Source: Neotamlana sargassicola
GTDB lineage: Bacteria > Bacteroidota > Bacteroidia > Flavobacteriales > Flavobacteriaceae
DNA: 64,000 bases
Assembly: GCF_020523965.1 (NCBI RefSeq)
Contig: NZ_JAJAPX010000001.1
Coordinates: 806,001 to 870,000 of the forward strand
Direction: 5' to 3'
The notes under the pieces were generated by a model, which made no database searches, had not been told where the DNA came from, and worked only from the letters and a program-made list of their open reading frames with translations. Shown here piece after piece: positions 33,542-42,645 of this stretch; the first letter of the stretch is position 1, and each line of letters starts with the position of its first letter. The translations under genes and the position numbers were made by a program.

Positions 33542-36133
33542 TTGTTTAGTAAATCGTTAAAATACTTATTCGTTTTTAGTATCGTTTTTTTTGTGGCTAG
33601 TTGTTCCAGAAAAAAAGATAAATTTTTAAGCAGAAATTTTCATGCGGTTACTGCCGAATATAATATACTTTACAATGGGCAAATTGCTTTTACTGAAGGT
33701 AGAGAAGCACTAAATGATGCTTATTTCGATAATTATTGGGAAGTTTTACCTATCGAGCGTATGCAGGTTTTCGATGAAATTGTACTTCCAGGGCAATCAA
33801 AAAACGAGCAATTTACGCGTGCCGAAGAAAAAGCGGTAAAAGCCATACAAAAACACAGCATGAATATTGGCGGAAAAGAAAAAAATCCGCAAATAGATGA
33901 AGCTTATCTGCTTTTAGGTAAAGCGCGTTATTTCGATCAACGTTTTATTCCGGCGTTAGAGGCTTTCAACTATATTCTTTATAAATATCCGGCAAGTGAT
34001 AAAATTAATCAGGCTAAAGTTTGGCGCGAAAAAACCAATATTCGTTTAGATAATAACGAGTTGGCTATTAAAAATTTAAAACGTCTTTTAAAGCAGGAGG
34101 AAATAGAAGGTCAAGACTTAGCCGATGCTACATCAATTTTAGCTCAAGCCTATTTAAATATTAAGGTTGTCGATACCGCGATTACTTTGTTGGAAGTCGC
34201 TTCAAATGCCACAAAAAGTAGCGACGAGCGTGGGCGATATCGTTTTATACAAGGGCAATTGTACAATACTTTAGGGTATAAAGACAGTGCAAATTATGCT
34301 TTCGATCGAGTTATAGAGCTTAACCGTCGTATTCCTAGAATCTATTTAATTTCGGCTTATTTAGAAAAAATAAAGAATTTCGATTACGAAAATGGAAATA
34401 AACTTGAAGCTCAAGAATTACTTACTAAGCTTGAAGAAAACCGTGAAAATCGCCCGTTTTTAGATAAAATTTATCATCAAATTGGCACCTTTCATTTAAA
34501 AAATAATAAAGATTCTTTAGCCGTAGTTTATTATAATAAATCTTTACGAGCTAATTCCATTGACAAAGTTTTAAAAGCCAAAACTTACGAGATTTTAGGC
34601 GATATGAATTTTGATGAAACTATTTATGCCGAAGCAGGTAAATATTACGATAGCACTATGCTAAATCAAAAGCTTAACTCGAAACCTTATCGGGTTATGA
34701 AGCGTAAACGCGATAATTTAGACGATGTTATTCAATATGAAGCTATTGCCAAGGCTAACGACAGTATTTTAACCTTAATAAGTCTGCCGGAAGCATTACG
34801 CTTGTCTTATTTTGAGCGTTATATTGAAGATTTAAAGATTAAGGATGAAGCCGAACAAGAACTAGCAGAAGCACAAGCTGAAGCAGAAACCAATAAGGCT
34901 AATAATAATTTAGGAATTAAAAATTCAAATGCGCCACGTACAGGTTTTGGGCCGCCAGTTAATTTTCAGCAAGGGCAAGCGGCTTTATTTTACTTTTATA
35001 ATCCAACAACATTGGCTTATGGTAAAAATGAGTTTGTAAAAGTTTGGGGTAATCGTCCGTTGGAAGATAATTGGCGATGGTCCACAAAAACATCCAGTAT
35101 TTCAGAGGTTTCAAATATAGCAGAAAACAATGTTGAAGCTTTAGCAACCCAAGATGAGCGTTACAATCCTGAGTTTTATTTATCTCAAATTCCTTCAACC
35201 GAAAAAGAAATAGATAGTATTAAAAAAGATAGAAATTTTGCTTACTATCAACTTGGTTTAATTTATAAAGAACGATTTAAGGAATACGAATTATCGAAAA
35301 ATAGATTTTTAAATTTATTAGATAGCCAACCGGAAGAGCGTTTTGTTTTACCTTCAAAATATAACCTTTATAAGTTGTATGAATTGTTAGGAGAAGAAAG
35401 TGAAGCTGCAAAATTAAAAGTAGATATTATTTCGAGTTTTCCAGATTCGCGTTACGCAAAAATATTAACCAATCCAGATGCGGTATCCGAAAAAGATGAA
35501 AACAGTCCGGATAATATTTACGCAACTCTTTTTGTTAAACATGAAAACCAGGAATATGTCGATGTTATTAAAGCAAGCGAAGCCTTTATAAACGATTACG
35601 AAGGCGATGTGCTTGTGCCAAAATTTGCATTGTTAAAGGCTACGGCCATGGGGAGATTATATGGTTACGACGCGTATAAAGAAGCGATAAATAATGTGGC
35701 ATTAACTTATGCTAATACACCCGAAGGTAAACAAGCGCAGCATATCGAAACTAATGTTTTACCGCAACTCGCAAATGCTAATTTTATTGCAACTGGTACT
35801 GATGATACAAACGATAATTATAAGGTAGTATATCAATTTAATAGTAATAACCCAGAAAAATTAACAGCATTTAAAACAGCTTTAGATGAGGTTTTAGAGC
35901 ATGTTAGGTATTACGATTTAACAGCATCTGTAGATGTTTACGATACAGAAACAACGTTTGTTGTGGTGCATGGTATAAAATCGGAAACCGTGGCAAAAAC
36001 CTTTACGCAGTTATTTACCGACGAAGATCAAGAAAAAATAAAAGAACCATTTTTTGCGGTTTCGTCAACTAATTATCAAATAATACAAGTGCATAAATAT
36101 TTAAATGTATATTTAAACCTAAACAACAATTAA
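33542..36133 (+). CDS. sprE: T9SS/gliding TPR lipoprotein SprE (PorW)
   Basis: 863 aa, close to the roughly 870 residues of Flavobacterium SprE. The lipoprotein signal ends in FFVASCS with the lipobox Cys at residue 21. SRKKDKFLSRNFHAVTAEYN, repeated TPR units (AYLLLGKARYFDQRFIPALEAF and several more between residues 100 and 400), an acidic AEQELAEAQAEAE linker near 440 and a C-terminal domain follow. SprE/PorW is needed for type IX secretion and gliding. The start is TTG; no in-frame ATG precedes the signal peptide. The 115-bp gap upstream shows no strong promoter. gldH lies at the other end of the window. Confidence 0.85.
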   Translation: MFSKSLKYLFVFSIVFFVASCSRKKDKFLSRNFHAVTAEYNILYNGQIAFTEGREALNDAYFDNYWEVLPIERMQVFDEIVLPGQSKNEQFTRAEEKAVKAIQKHSMNIGGKEKNPQIDEAYLLLGKARYFDQRFIPALEAFNYILYKYPASDKINQAKVWREKTNIRLDNNELAIKNLKRLLKQEEIEGQDLADATSILAQAYLNIKVVDTAITLLEVASNATKSSDERGRYRFIQGQLYNTLGYKDSANYAFDRVIELNRRIPRIYLISAYLEKIKNFDYENGNKLEAQELLTKLEENRENRPFLDKIYHQIGTFHLKNNKDSLAVVYYNKSLRANSIDKVLKAKTYEILGDMNFDETIYAEAGKYYDSTMLNQKLNSKPYRVMKRKRDNLDDVIQYEAIAKANDSILTLISLPEALRLSYFERYIEDLKIKDEAEQELAEAQAEAETNKANNNLGIKNSNAPRTGFGPPVNFQQGQAALFYFYNPTTLAYGKNEFVKVWGNRPLEDNWRWSTKTSSISEVSNIAENNVEALATQDERYNPEFYLSQIPSTEKEIDSIKKDRNFAYYQLGLIYKERFKEYELSKNRFLNLLDSQPEERFVLPSKYNLYKLYELLGEESEAAKLKVDIISSFPDSRYAKILTNPDAVSEKDENSPDNIYATLFVKHENQEYVDVIKASEAFINDYEGDVLVPKFALLKATAMGRLYGYDAYKEAINNVALTYANTPEGKQAQHIETNVLPQLANANFIATGTDDTNDNYKVVYQFNSNNPEKLTAFKTALDEVLEHVRYYDLTASVDVYDTETTFVVVHGIKSETVAKTFTQLFTDEDQEKIKEPFFAVSSTNYQIIQVHKYLNVYLNLNNN

Positions 36134-36146
36134 AACCTAACAGGTT

Positions 36147-36554
36147 ATGTTTTCAGATAATAAAAAAGAACGACACATGGCAGATACAAGCTCAAGCCAA
36201 AATATTATTGCTAAAGGCACTAAGTTGGTTGGCGATATTAATAGTGAAGGCGATTTTAGAATTGATGGCACTATTGAGGGTAATGTAAACACAAAAGGCA
36301 AAATAGTTTTAGGTAAAACCGGTGTGATAACAGGTACTTTAAACGGTACTGATGCTTATTTTGAAGGGGAATTTTCGGGTAAATTAACACTATCGGGTAC
36401 GTTAACATTAAAAGCTTCTGCTAAAGTAGAAGGCGAAGTTGTGGCAGGAAAACTGGCTGTAGAACCAGGTGCGACTTTTAATGTGTCTTGTAGTATGCAA
36501 GGGGCGGTAAAACAAGTTGGAAAAGGTGACGGAAAAGCCGCAAAAGCAGTTTAA
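36147..36554 (+). CDS. Bactofilin (polymer-forming cytoskeletal protein)
   Basis: 135 aa from the ATG at 36147; a second ATG at 36177 (MADTSSSQNI) would give 125 aa. Right-handed beta-helix repeats: GDINSEGDFRIDGTIEGNV, GKIVLGKTGVITGTL, AYFEGEFSGKLTLSG, ASAKVEGEVVAGKLAVEPGA, the usual bactofilin core, with short unstructured ends and a basic C-terminus (KGDGKAAKAV). Bactofilins polymerise under the inner membrane and affect cell shape. Lies 13 bp after sprE and overlaps the start of atpZ. Confidence 0.92.
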   Translation: MFSDNKKERHMADTSSSQNIIAKGTKLVGDINSEGDFRIDGTIEGNVNTKGKIVLGKTGVITGTLNGTDAYFEGEFSGKLTLSGTLTLKASAKVEGEVVAGKLAVEPGATFNVSCSMQGAVKQVGKGDGKAAKAV

Positions 36555-36753
36555 TAAATACATTAGGTTTACAACCATGGCACTACAAATGGGTGTAACC
36601 ATTTATTTAGGTAGCTTACTTGGGGAATGGCTCGATGTTAAATTTAATAACACCAATCAGCTATATTATAAAATTGCAACACTTTTAGCTGTTTTTTTAG
36701 CGATGTACGTTGTAATTAGGCAGGTTTTAAACATTACCAATAAAAACGATTAA
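36517..36753 (+). CDS. AtpZ-type small subunit of F-ATPase cluster
   Basis: 78 aa from a TTG at 36517, inside the end of the bactofilin gene (38-bp overlap); a GTG at 36526 is the alternative, and no ATG gives the full protein. Two membrane helices (FTTMALQMGVTIYLGSLLGEWL and YYKIATLLAVFLAMYVVI), the AtpI/AtpZ pattern. AtpZ-type proteins are encoded at the head of ATPase operons and assist rotor assembly or ion (Mg/Ca) supply; the exact role is unsettled. A 2-nt gap separates it from the next small gene. Confidence 0.8.
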   Translation: MEKVTEKPQKQFNKYIRFTTMALQMGVTIYLGSLLGEWLDVKFNNTNQLYYKIATLLAVFLAMYVVIRQVLNITNKND

Positions 36754-36755
36754 AT

Positions 36756-37127
36756 TTGATTAAACGTATTCTTCTTTATGCGCTAGTTGTGGTTAGCGCA
36801 TTGTTTTCATCTTACTTTTTGCACGATTATATTATTTCAACAGCACTTTCATTTAAATTATGGCAAGTTTATGTATTTCATGCTATTGCCGCGTTTTTAG
36901 TGTATTTGTGTGTTGAAATTACGGCCGAAAAACTACCAAATCAGGCTGGTTACGCCTATTTAATGCTAATGTTTTTTAAAATTGGAGCCTTTGTTTTAAT
37001 TTTTCAAGAGTCGGTGTTTGCTAAAGAAAGTTTACTTAAAGTAGAATCGGTAGCTCTAGTGGTTCCTTTATTTTTATTTTTAATAATTGAAGCTATCGCT
37101 GTAGCGCGTCTTCTTAACAGCAAATAA
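36756..37127 (+). CDS. Small four-helix membrane protein before atpB (DUF6168-like)
   Basis: 123 aa from a TTG at 36756, 2 nt after the atpZ stop. Four hydrophobic segments (residues 4-22, 33-53, 67-85, 98-117) with short loops; ITAEKLPNQAGYAYLMLMFFKI is the most conserved-looking part. It takes the place of atpI in the operon order bactofilin-atpZ-this-atpB. DUF6168 is my best memory of the family name; it is not confirmed. An atpB promoter follows at 37193. Confidence 0.6.
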   Translation: MIKRILLYALVVVSALFSSYFLHDYIISTALSFKLWQVYVFHAIAAFLVYLCVEITAEKLPNQAGYAYLMLMFFKIGAFVLIFQESVFAKESLLKVESVALVVPLFLFLIIEAIAVARLLNSK

Positions 37128-37192
37128 ACTAGGTGCTTAAGCAAAATAAATACAATAATGAAGTGTTAAATAAAACTAAACAAAAAAAGGGC

Positions 37193-37221
37193 TTGGTTTT
37201 TTAAATTATTGTTTACATTTG
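37193..37221 (+). promoter_or_regulatory. Promoter of the atpB operon
   Basis: TTG at 37193-37195, 18 nt, then TACATTTG at 37214-37221: a near-perfect Bacteroidota promoter. Transcription would start near 37226-37228, before both candidate atpB starts (37244 and 37268). Confidence 0.65.
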
Positions 37222-37267
37222 CACAAAATTTTACAAAGCCTAAATGTTATTATTTAGAAAAGAAATT

Positions 37268-38389
37268 ATGATAGCAAAACAATCTATCAAGTTTTTAGTC
37301 GTATTGTTCACATTAACAGCTTCATTTGCAGTATTTGCTAATGGAGGCGACCAAGAAAACCATCACGCTGAAGGAAACCAAATTGATACTCCAGAAGAAA
37401 TTAAAGGGTATATTGAACACCACTTAAAAGATTCTCACGATTTTCATTTTTATACAGATAATGCAACTGGTTCGCATGTTAGTTTTCCGTTGCCTGTAAT
37501 TGTTTGGACCAGCGAAGGGTTAAGAACGTTTATGTCTTCAGAGTTTCATCACGATGATGCTGGACACGTTGTTGTAGAAAAAGATGGTGTACACTTAACT
37601 AAAATTCACAGTAAAATTTACGAATTAGAAGCTGGTGCACACGAAGTAGAATTCGATGATCATCACCATGCTATAAACGCTCACAGGGTTTTAGATTTTT
37701 CTATTACCAAAAGTGTTTTTGGTATGTTGTTAGCGGCACTTTTAATGATTTTAGGTTTTGGAGCATTAGCTAGAGGTTATAAAAACGGAAAAACAATTCC
37801 AACGGGAATAGGTCGTGTTTTAGAGCCATTAGTAATTTATGTCCGAGACGAAATTGCAAAGCCAAATATTGGGGAAAAGAAATATAGAAAATTCATGGGC
37901 TTTTTATTAACCGTGTTTTTCTTTATTTGGATATTAAATTTATTAGGATTAACACCACTAGGGTTTAACGTAACAGGGCAAATAGCGGTAACAGTATGTT
38001 TGGCTATTTTTACCATGTTAATTTATATGTTTAGTGGTAGTAAAGATTTTTGGGCGCATACATTATGGATGCCAGGTGTTCCGGTAATTTTACGTCCTGT
38101 TTTAGCAGTAATTGAGTTGGTTGGTTTTGTTTTAATTAAACCATTCTCTTTGTTAGTGCGTTTATTCGCAAACATGACGGCTGGTCACTTTGTGGTAATG
38201 AGTTTAATTGCTTTAATGATTACCATGAAAGAAGCCTTTGGTCCAACTGTGTCTACAGGCATGTCGTTGGTGTTAGCATTGTTTATATCGGTTATCGAAA
38301 TATTGGTAGCCTTTTTACAAGCGTTTATTTTTACGATGTTATCATCGTTATTTATAGGGATGGCTGTTGAAGAACACGAACATCACTAA
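37268..38389 (+). CDS. atpB: F0F1 ATP synthase subunit a
   Basis: 373 aa from the ATG at 37268 (MIAKQSIKFLVVLFTLTASF, a signal-like N-terminus ending in AFANGG); an ATG at 37244 would add eight residues. Longer than the roughly 270 aa of other phyla, because a His- and acid-rich periplasmic region of about 130 residues precedes the first core helix. The core has KPFSLLVRLFANMTAGH near residue 300 with the essential Arg and VEILVAFLQAFIFTMLSSLFIGMA at the end. Forms the proton half-channels. First gene of atpB-E-F-H-A-G. Confidence 0.93.
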   Translation: MIAKQSIKFLVVLFTLTASFAVFANGGDQENHHAEGNQIDTPEEIKGYIEHHLKDSHDFHFYTDNATGSHVSFPLPVIVWTSEGLRTFMSSEFHHDDAGHVVVEKDGVHLTKIHSKIYELEAGAHEVEFDDHHHAINAHRVLDFSITKSVFGMLLAALLMILGFGALARGYKNGKTIPTGIGRVLEPLVIYVRDEIAKPNIGEKKYRKFMGFLLTVFFFIWILNLLGLTPLGFNVTGQIAVTVCLAIFTMLIYMFSGSKDFWAHTLWMPGVPVILRPVLAVIELVGFVLIKPFSLLVRLFANMTAGHFVVMSLIALMITMKEAFGPTVSTGMSLVLALFISVIEILVAFLQAFIFTMLSSLFIGMAVEEHEHH

Positions 38390-38405
38390 ATATAAATTTG
38401 TTTAA

Positions 38406-38618
<213 letters not shown>

Positions 38619-38638
38619 TATTTCCGTATTAAAAACAA

Positions 38639-38682
38639 AAAACCAGAATACCTGTAACGGTTGGTTCCAGGTTCTGGTTTTT
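38639..38682 (+). terminator. Hairpin with T-run between atpE and atpF
   Basis: AACCAGAA (38641-38648) pairs with TTCTGGTT (38672-38679), and CCTG (38651-38654) with CAGG (38668-38671); the loop is 13 nt and a T-run follows the stem. It is a partial terminator or RNA-stabilising structure inside the operon. Placed just after atpE, it could raise subunit c output over its downstream neighbours. Confidence 0.6.
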
Positions 38683-38722
38683 AAAACAATTAAACAATAA
38701 ATAACCCATTTAATAAAAAACC

Positions 38723-39223
38723 ATGGATCAGTTATTAAACGATTTTTCACCAGGTTTGTTTTTCATGCAAGCCATAATATTATTAATCTTAATAGTATTG
38801 ATGCGTAAATTTGCATGGAAACCTATTTTAAATTCTTTACAAGATCGCGAAGATGGTATTAAAAATGCATTAGAATCTGCTGAAAATGCAAAGTTAGAAA
38901 TGCAAAATCTTCAGGCAGATAACGACAGATTGTTAAAAGAAGCAAGAGCAGAACGCGAAACAATGCTTAAAGAAGCGCGCGAGCTTAAAGACAAAATGAT
39001 TGAGGATGCTAAAACTGAAGCTCAAGAACAAGCTAATAAGTTAATTGCACAAGCACAGGCATCTATCGAGAGCGAAAAAAATGCGGCTATGGCAGAACTG
39101 AAAAGTCAAGTAGCTGGTATTTCTTTAGAAATTGCAGAGAAAGTAGTACGTACAGAATTATCTAATAAAGACAAACAATTACAATTAGTTGAGTCAATGT
39201 TAGAAGATAAACAATTAAACTAA
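38723..39223 (+). CDS. atpF: F0F1 ATP synthase subunit b
   Basis: 166 aa. One N-terminal membrane helix (residues 10-27, GLFFMQAIILLILIVLMR), then KFAWKPILNSLQDREDGIKNAL and a long charged coiled coil to the C-terminus. This is the peripheral stalk that holds F1 against F0. 104 bp separate it from atpE, the largest gap in the operon, and that gap holds the hairpin. Six bp precede atpH. Confidence 0.94.
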   Translation: MDQLLNDFSPGLFFMQAIILLILIVLMRKFAWKPILNSLQDREDGIKNALESAENAKLEMQNLQADNDRLLKEARAERETMLKEARELKDKMIEDAKTEAQEQANKLIAQAQASIESEKNAAMAELKSQVAGISLEIAEKVVRTELSNKDKQLQLVESMLEDKQLN

Positions 39224-39229
39224 TACAAC

Positions 39230-39766
39230 ATGTCTGGAGCAAGAGCAGCCATACGTTACGCTAAAGCCGTGTTTAGTTTAGCAGCAGATCAAAATACAAC
39301 CGAGGTTGTAAACAATGATATGAAGCTAATTGCAAACACCATAGCAGAAAGCAAAGACTTAAGTGATATGCTTCAAAGTCCAGTAATTACTTCAACCGTT
39401 AAAAAGTCGGTTTTAAACGAAGTTTTTAAAGGTACAGACAAATCAACTTTAAGTTTAATAAACACATTAATAAGCAATAACCGAATTGATATTTTAAATC
39501 ATGTTGCTGTAAAATTTAATCAACTTTTTGATGCTTCAAAAGGTATTGAATTGGCAACAGTAACTACTGCTGTAGCGATTACACCAGCGATTGAGCAAAA
39601 AGTTCTAGCAAAAGCTAAAGAACTTACTGGTAAAACAGTTGAAATTAAAAACGTTATTGACGAAACTATTTTAGGCGGTTTTATTTTACGCATTGGCGAT
39701 GTACAATACAACGCAAGTGTGGCAAACCAACTAAATAAACTAAAACAAGAATTTACAATAAATTAA
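39230..39766 (+). CDS. atpH: F0F1 ATP synthase subunit delta
   Basis: 178 aa. The N-terminal helical domain (ARAAIRYAKAVFSLA, KDLSDMLQSPVI) and the C-terminal part (VEIKNVIDETILGGFILRIGDVQYNASVANQLNKLKQ) match OSCP/delta, including the GGFxxRIGD signature. Links the b stalk to the alpha subunits. A palindrome lies in the 43-bp gap before atpA. Confidence 0.94.
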   Translation: MSGARAAIRYAKAVFSLAADQNTTEVVNNDMKLIANTIAESKDLSDMLQSPVITSTVKKSVLNEVFKGTDKSTLSLINTLISNNRIDILNHVAVKFNQLFDASKGIELATVTTAVAITPAIEQKVLAKAKELTGKTVEIKNVIDETILGGFILRIGDVQYNASVANQLNKLKQEFTIN

Positions 39767-39769
39767 AAT

Positions 39770-39794
39770 AATTCAGAATTCAGTATTCTGAATT
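39770..39794. repeat. Palindrome between atpH and atpA
   Basis: AATTCAGAAT-TCAGT-ATTCTGAATT: a perfect 10-bp stem with a 5-nt loop in the atpH-atpA gap. Its first 11 bases (AATTCAGAATT) recur at 41400-41410, directly before the inserted four-helix-bundle gene. No T-run follows, so it is not a standard terminator. Confidence 0.7.
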
Positions 39795-39809
39795 CAAAAT
39801 TTAATAAAG

Positions 39810-41387
39810 ATGGCAGAAGTAAAACCAGCTGAAATATCAGCAATCTTAAAACAACAACTATCAGGTTTCGAAGCAAGTGCTTCGTTAGATGAGGTAGGAA
39901 CTGTATTAACTGTAGGTGATGGTATTGTACGTGCTTACGGATTATCGAACGCACAATACGGTGAGTTAGTAGAATTTGAAGGCGGCTTAGAAGGTATCGT
40001 ACTTAACCTTGAAGAGGATAATGTAGGTATTGTATTATTAGGTGCTTCAAAAGGTGTAAAAGAAGGTTCTACAGTAAAGAGAAAAGGTGTAATTGCTTCT
40101 ATTAATGTAGGTGAAGGCATTGTTGGTCGTGTGGTTGATACTCTAGGTAACCCAATTGATGGTAAAGGACCTATCGCTGGCGAAACGTACCAAATGCCAT
40201 TAGAGCGTAAGGCACCTGGTGTTATTTATCGTGAGCCTGTAACCGAGCCATTACAAACTGGTATTAAGTCTATCGACGCTATGATTCCTGTTGGTCGCGG
40301 ACAACGTGAGCTTGTTATTGGTGACCGTCAAACTGGTAAAACTACAGTTTGTATCGATACCATCTTAAATCAAAAAGAATTTTACGATGCTGGTGAGCCA
40401 GTATATTGTATATATGTTGCTGTTGGGCAAAAAGCTTCAACGGTAGCAAACATTGCTAAAACTTTAGAAGATAAAGGTGCTTTAGCCTATACAACTATTG
40501 TTGCTGCAAACGCATCAGATCCTGCTCCAATGCAAGTATACGCTCCAATGGCGGGTGCTGCAATTGGTGAGTATTTTAGAGATACTGGTCGTCCTGCTTT
40601 AATTATTTATGATGATTTATCGAAGCAAGCAGTAGCATACCGTGAGGTGTCTTTATTATTACGTCGTCCACCAGGACGTGAGGCGTATCCAGGTGACGTT
40701 TTCTACTTACACTCGCGTTTATTAGAGCGTTCGGCGAAAGTAATTAACGACGACAATATCGCTAAAGAAATGAACGATTTACCTGAAAGCCTTAAACCAA
40801 TAGTAAAAGGTGGTGGTTCGTTAACAGCGTTACCAATTATTGAAACGCAAGCGGGAGACGTTTCGGCTTATATTCCAACAAACGTAATTTCTATTACCGA
40901 CGGACAAATATTCTTAGAGTCAGATTTATTTAACTCTGGTGTTCGTCCAGCAATTAACGTAGGTATTTCGGTATCTCGTGTTGGTGGTAATGCGCAAATA
41001 AAATCAATGAAAAAAGTATCTGGTACTTTAAAATTAGACCAAGCACAGTTCCGTGAGTTAGAAGCTTTCGCGAAGTTTGGTTCAGATTTAGATGCGGCTA
41101 CTTTAAACGTAATTGAAAAAGGTAAACGTAACGTTGAAATCTTAAAGCAAGCACAAAACGATCCATTTACAGTTGAAGATCAAATTGCAATTATTTATGC
41201 AGGATCTAAAAACTTATTAAAAGACGTACCAGTTGATAAAGTAAAAGAATTTGAAGCGAATTATATTGAGTTCTTAAACGCTAAACACCGTGGTGTTTTA
41301 GATACTTTAAAATCTGGTAAATTAACTGACGAAGCGACCGATACTTTAGTAGCGGTAGCAAAAGAATTATCGGCGAAATATAAATAA
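39810..41387 (+). CDS. atpA: F0F1 ATP synthase subunit alpha
   Basis: 525 aa. Regulatory, non-catalytic nucleotide-binding subunit of F1. Walker A GDRQTGKT at residues 171-178, [21 protein letters not shown] near 290-310, [21 protein letters not shown] near 368-388. Normal length and normal motifs. Followed by an inserted gene and only then atpG. atpD and atpC are not in this cluster. Confidence 0.97.
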   Translation: MAEVKPAEISAILKQQLSGFEASASLDEVGTVLTVGDGIVRAYGLSNAQYGELVEFEGGLEGIVLNLEEDNVGIVLLGASKGVKEGSTVKRKGVIASINVGEGIVGRVVDTLGNPIDGKGPIAGETYQMPLERKAPGVIYREPVTEPLQTGIKSIDAMIPVGRGQRELVIGDRQTGKTTVCIDTILNQKEFYDAGEPVYCIYVAVGQKASTVANIAKTLEDKGALAYTTIVAANASDPAPMQVYAPMAGAAIGEYFRDTGRPALIIYDDLSKQAVAYREVSLLLRRPPGREAYPGDVFYLHSRLLERSAKVINDDNIAKEMNDLPESLKPIVKGGGSLTALPIIETQAGDVSAYIPTNVISITDGQIFLESDLFNSGVRPAINVGISVSRVGGNAQIKSMKKVSGTLKLDQAQFRELEAFAKFGSDLDAATLNVIEKGKRNVEILKQAQNDPFTVEDQIAIIYAGSKNLLKDVPVDKVKEFEANYIEFLNAKHRGVLDTLKSGKLTDEATDTLVAVAKELSAKYK

Positions 41388-41399
41388 TTTTGAATTAGG

Positions 41400-41410
41400 A
41401 ATTCAGAATT
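41400..41410. repeat. AATTCAGAATT motif at left flank of four-helix-bundle gene
   Basis: Same 11 bases as the left arm of the 39770 palindrome, ending immediately before the ATG at 41411. Related AATTATGA/AATTCATAA words lie past the other end of the gene (41748-41777). Confidence 0.5.
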
Positions 41411-41755
41411 ATGAGTTACAAGGCAAGTGGTAATGCTATTGTTGATAGAAGTTTTTACTTTGCTTGTGATATTGTAATTTATGCTGAAAAACTAAAAGAA
41501 AAACGTTATTTTGAAATAGCAAATCAATTACTAAAGTCTGGCACTAGTATTGGTGCTAATGTGAGAGAGTCACAAAGAGGTGTTAGTAAAAAAGATTTTA
41601 AAAATAAATTAGGAATTGCTCTTAAAGAAGCTGACGAAACATCCTTTTGGTTGGACGTTATAGAAGAAACAAAAATTTTTAATGTTCCTTCAAGTTTAAG
41701 GGAAGATTGTGAAACATTAATTAAGCTTTTAGTTTCAATTATAAAAAATTCATAA
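41411..41755 (+). CDS. Four helix bundle protein (23S rRNA IVS/S23 family)
   Basis: 114 aa. FACDIVIYAEKLKEKRYFEIANQLLKSGTSIGANVRESQRG matches the four-helix-bundle family first found in intervening sequences of 23S rRNA genes and widespread in Bacteroidota. SxSIxANxxE-type residues are kept (GTSIGANVRES), followed by KKDFKNKLGIALKEADETSFWLDVIEE. Function unknown; it may bind RNA or DNA. The gene sits between atpA and atpG, where no such gene belongs, flanked by short AT-rich repeats, so it looks like a small inserted element that has spared the operon. Confidence 0.85.
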   Translation: MSYKASGNAIVDRSFYFACDIVIYAEKLKEKRYFEIANQLLKSGTSIGANVRESQRGVSKKDFKNKLGIALKEADETSFWLDVIEETKIFNVPSSLREDCETLIKLLVSIIKNS

Positions 41756-41777
41756 TCAGTAATTCATAATTCATAAT
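41748..41777. repeat. Triple ATTCATAAT at right flank of four-helix-bundle gene
   Basis: ATTCATAAT occurs at 41748-41756, 41762-41770 and 41769-41777. The reverse complement, ATTATGAAT, resembles the GAATTATGAG that runs into the start of the inserted gene at 41406-41415, so the gene is bounded by imperfect inverted repeats. Confidence 0.5.
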
Positions 41778-41784
41778 TTGAAAT

Positions 41785-42645
41785 ATGGCAAATCTAAAAG
41801 AAATACGTAGTAGAATATCATCGGTGTCTTCAACCATGCAGATTACCAGTGCCATGAAAATGGTATCGGCTGCAAAGTTAAAGAAGGCGCAAGATGCCAT
41901 TACTGCTATGCGTCCGTATGCAGATAAACTTACCGAGCTTTTACAAACGTTAAGTGCAACGTTAAACGACGATGCTGGTAGTGTTTTTGCAACGCAACGT
42001 GAGGTAAAAAAGGTTTTAATTGTTGCAATTACTTCAAACAGAGGTTTAGCAGGTGCTTTTAACTCTAACATTATAAAAGAAGTTAACAAGCTTACAAACG
42101 AAACTTACGCCAACCAAGAAGTATCTTATATTGCTATTGGTAAAAAAGCGAACGATGCCTTTAAGAAAAGCAATAAGGTTATTGCAAATAATAGTGATGT
42201 TTTTGATGATTTAACTTTTGAAAACGTAGCTGCAATTGCGCAAGGCCTAATGGATAAGTTTGTTGCTGGCGATTTCGATAAAATTGAAATAGTTTATAAC
42301 AAGTTTAAAAACGCTGCAACTCAAATTGTAATGACCGAGCAGTTTTTACCGTTAATTCCTGTAGAAGCTGAAGCTAACGTAAATGCCGATTATATTTTCG
42401 AACCATCGAAGGTAGAAATCGTTGAGCAGTTAATTCCAAAGTCATTAAAAATTCAGTTGTACAAAGGTATTCGCGATTCGTTTGCATCAGAGCACGGTGC
42501 ACGTATGACAGCGATGCATAAAGCAACCGATAACGCTAAAGAGTTAAGAGATCAGCTTAAATTAACGTACAACAAAGCACGTCAAGCTGCTATTACAAAC
42601 GAAATTTTAGAAATTGTTGGTGGTGCGGAAGCGTTGAATAATTAA
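41785..42645 (+). CDS. atpG: F0F1 ATP synthase subunit gamma
   Basis: 286 aa. N-terminal NLKEIRSRISSVSSTMQIT and SAMKMVSAAKL, then ITSNRGLAGAFN and the C-terminal helix KATDNAKELRDQLKLTYNKARQAAITNEILEIVGGAEAL: standard gamma subunit, the rotating central shaft. Its last codons are part of a 52-bp sequence repeated in tandem after the stop. Last gene of the operon; the terminator lies at 42795. Confidence 0.96.
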   Translation: MANLKEIRSRISSVSSTMQITSAMKMVSAAKLKKAQDAITAMRPYADKLTELLQTLSATLNDDAGSVFATQREVKKVLIVAITSNRGLAGAFNSNIIKEVNKLTNETYANQEVSYIAIGKKANDAFKKSNKVIANNSDVFDDLTFENVAAIAQGLMDKFVAGDFDKIEIVYNKFKNAATQIVMTEQFLPLIPVEAEANVNADYIFEPSKVEIVEQLIPKSLKIQLYKGIRDSFASEHGARMTAMHKATDNAKELRDQLKLTYNKARQAAITNEILEIVGGAEALNN

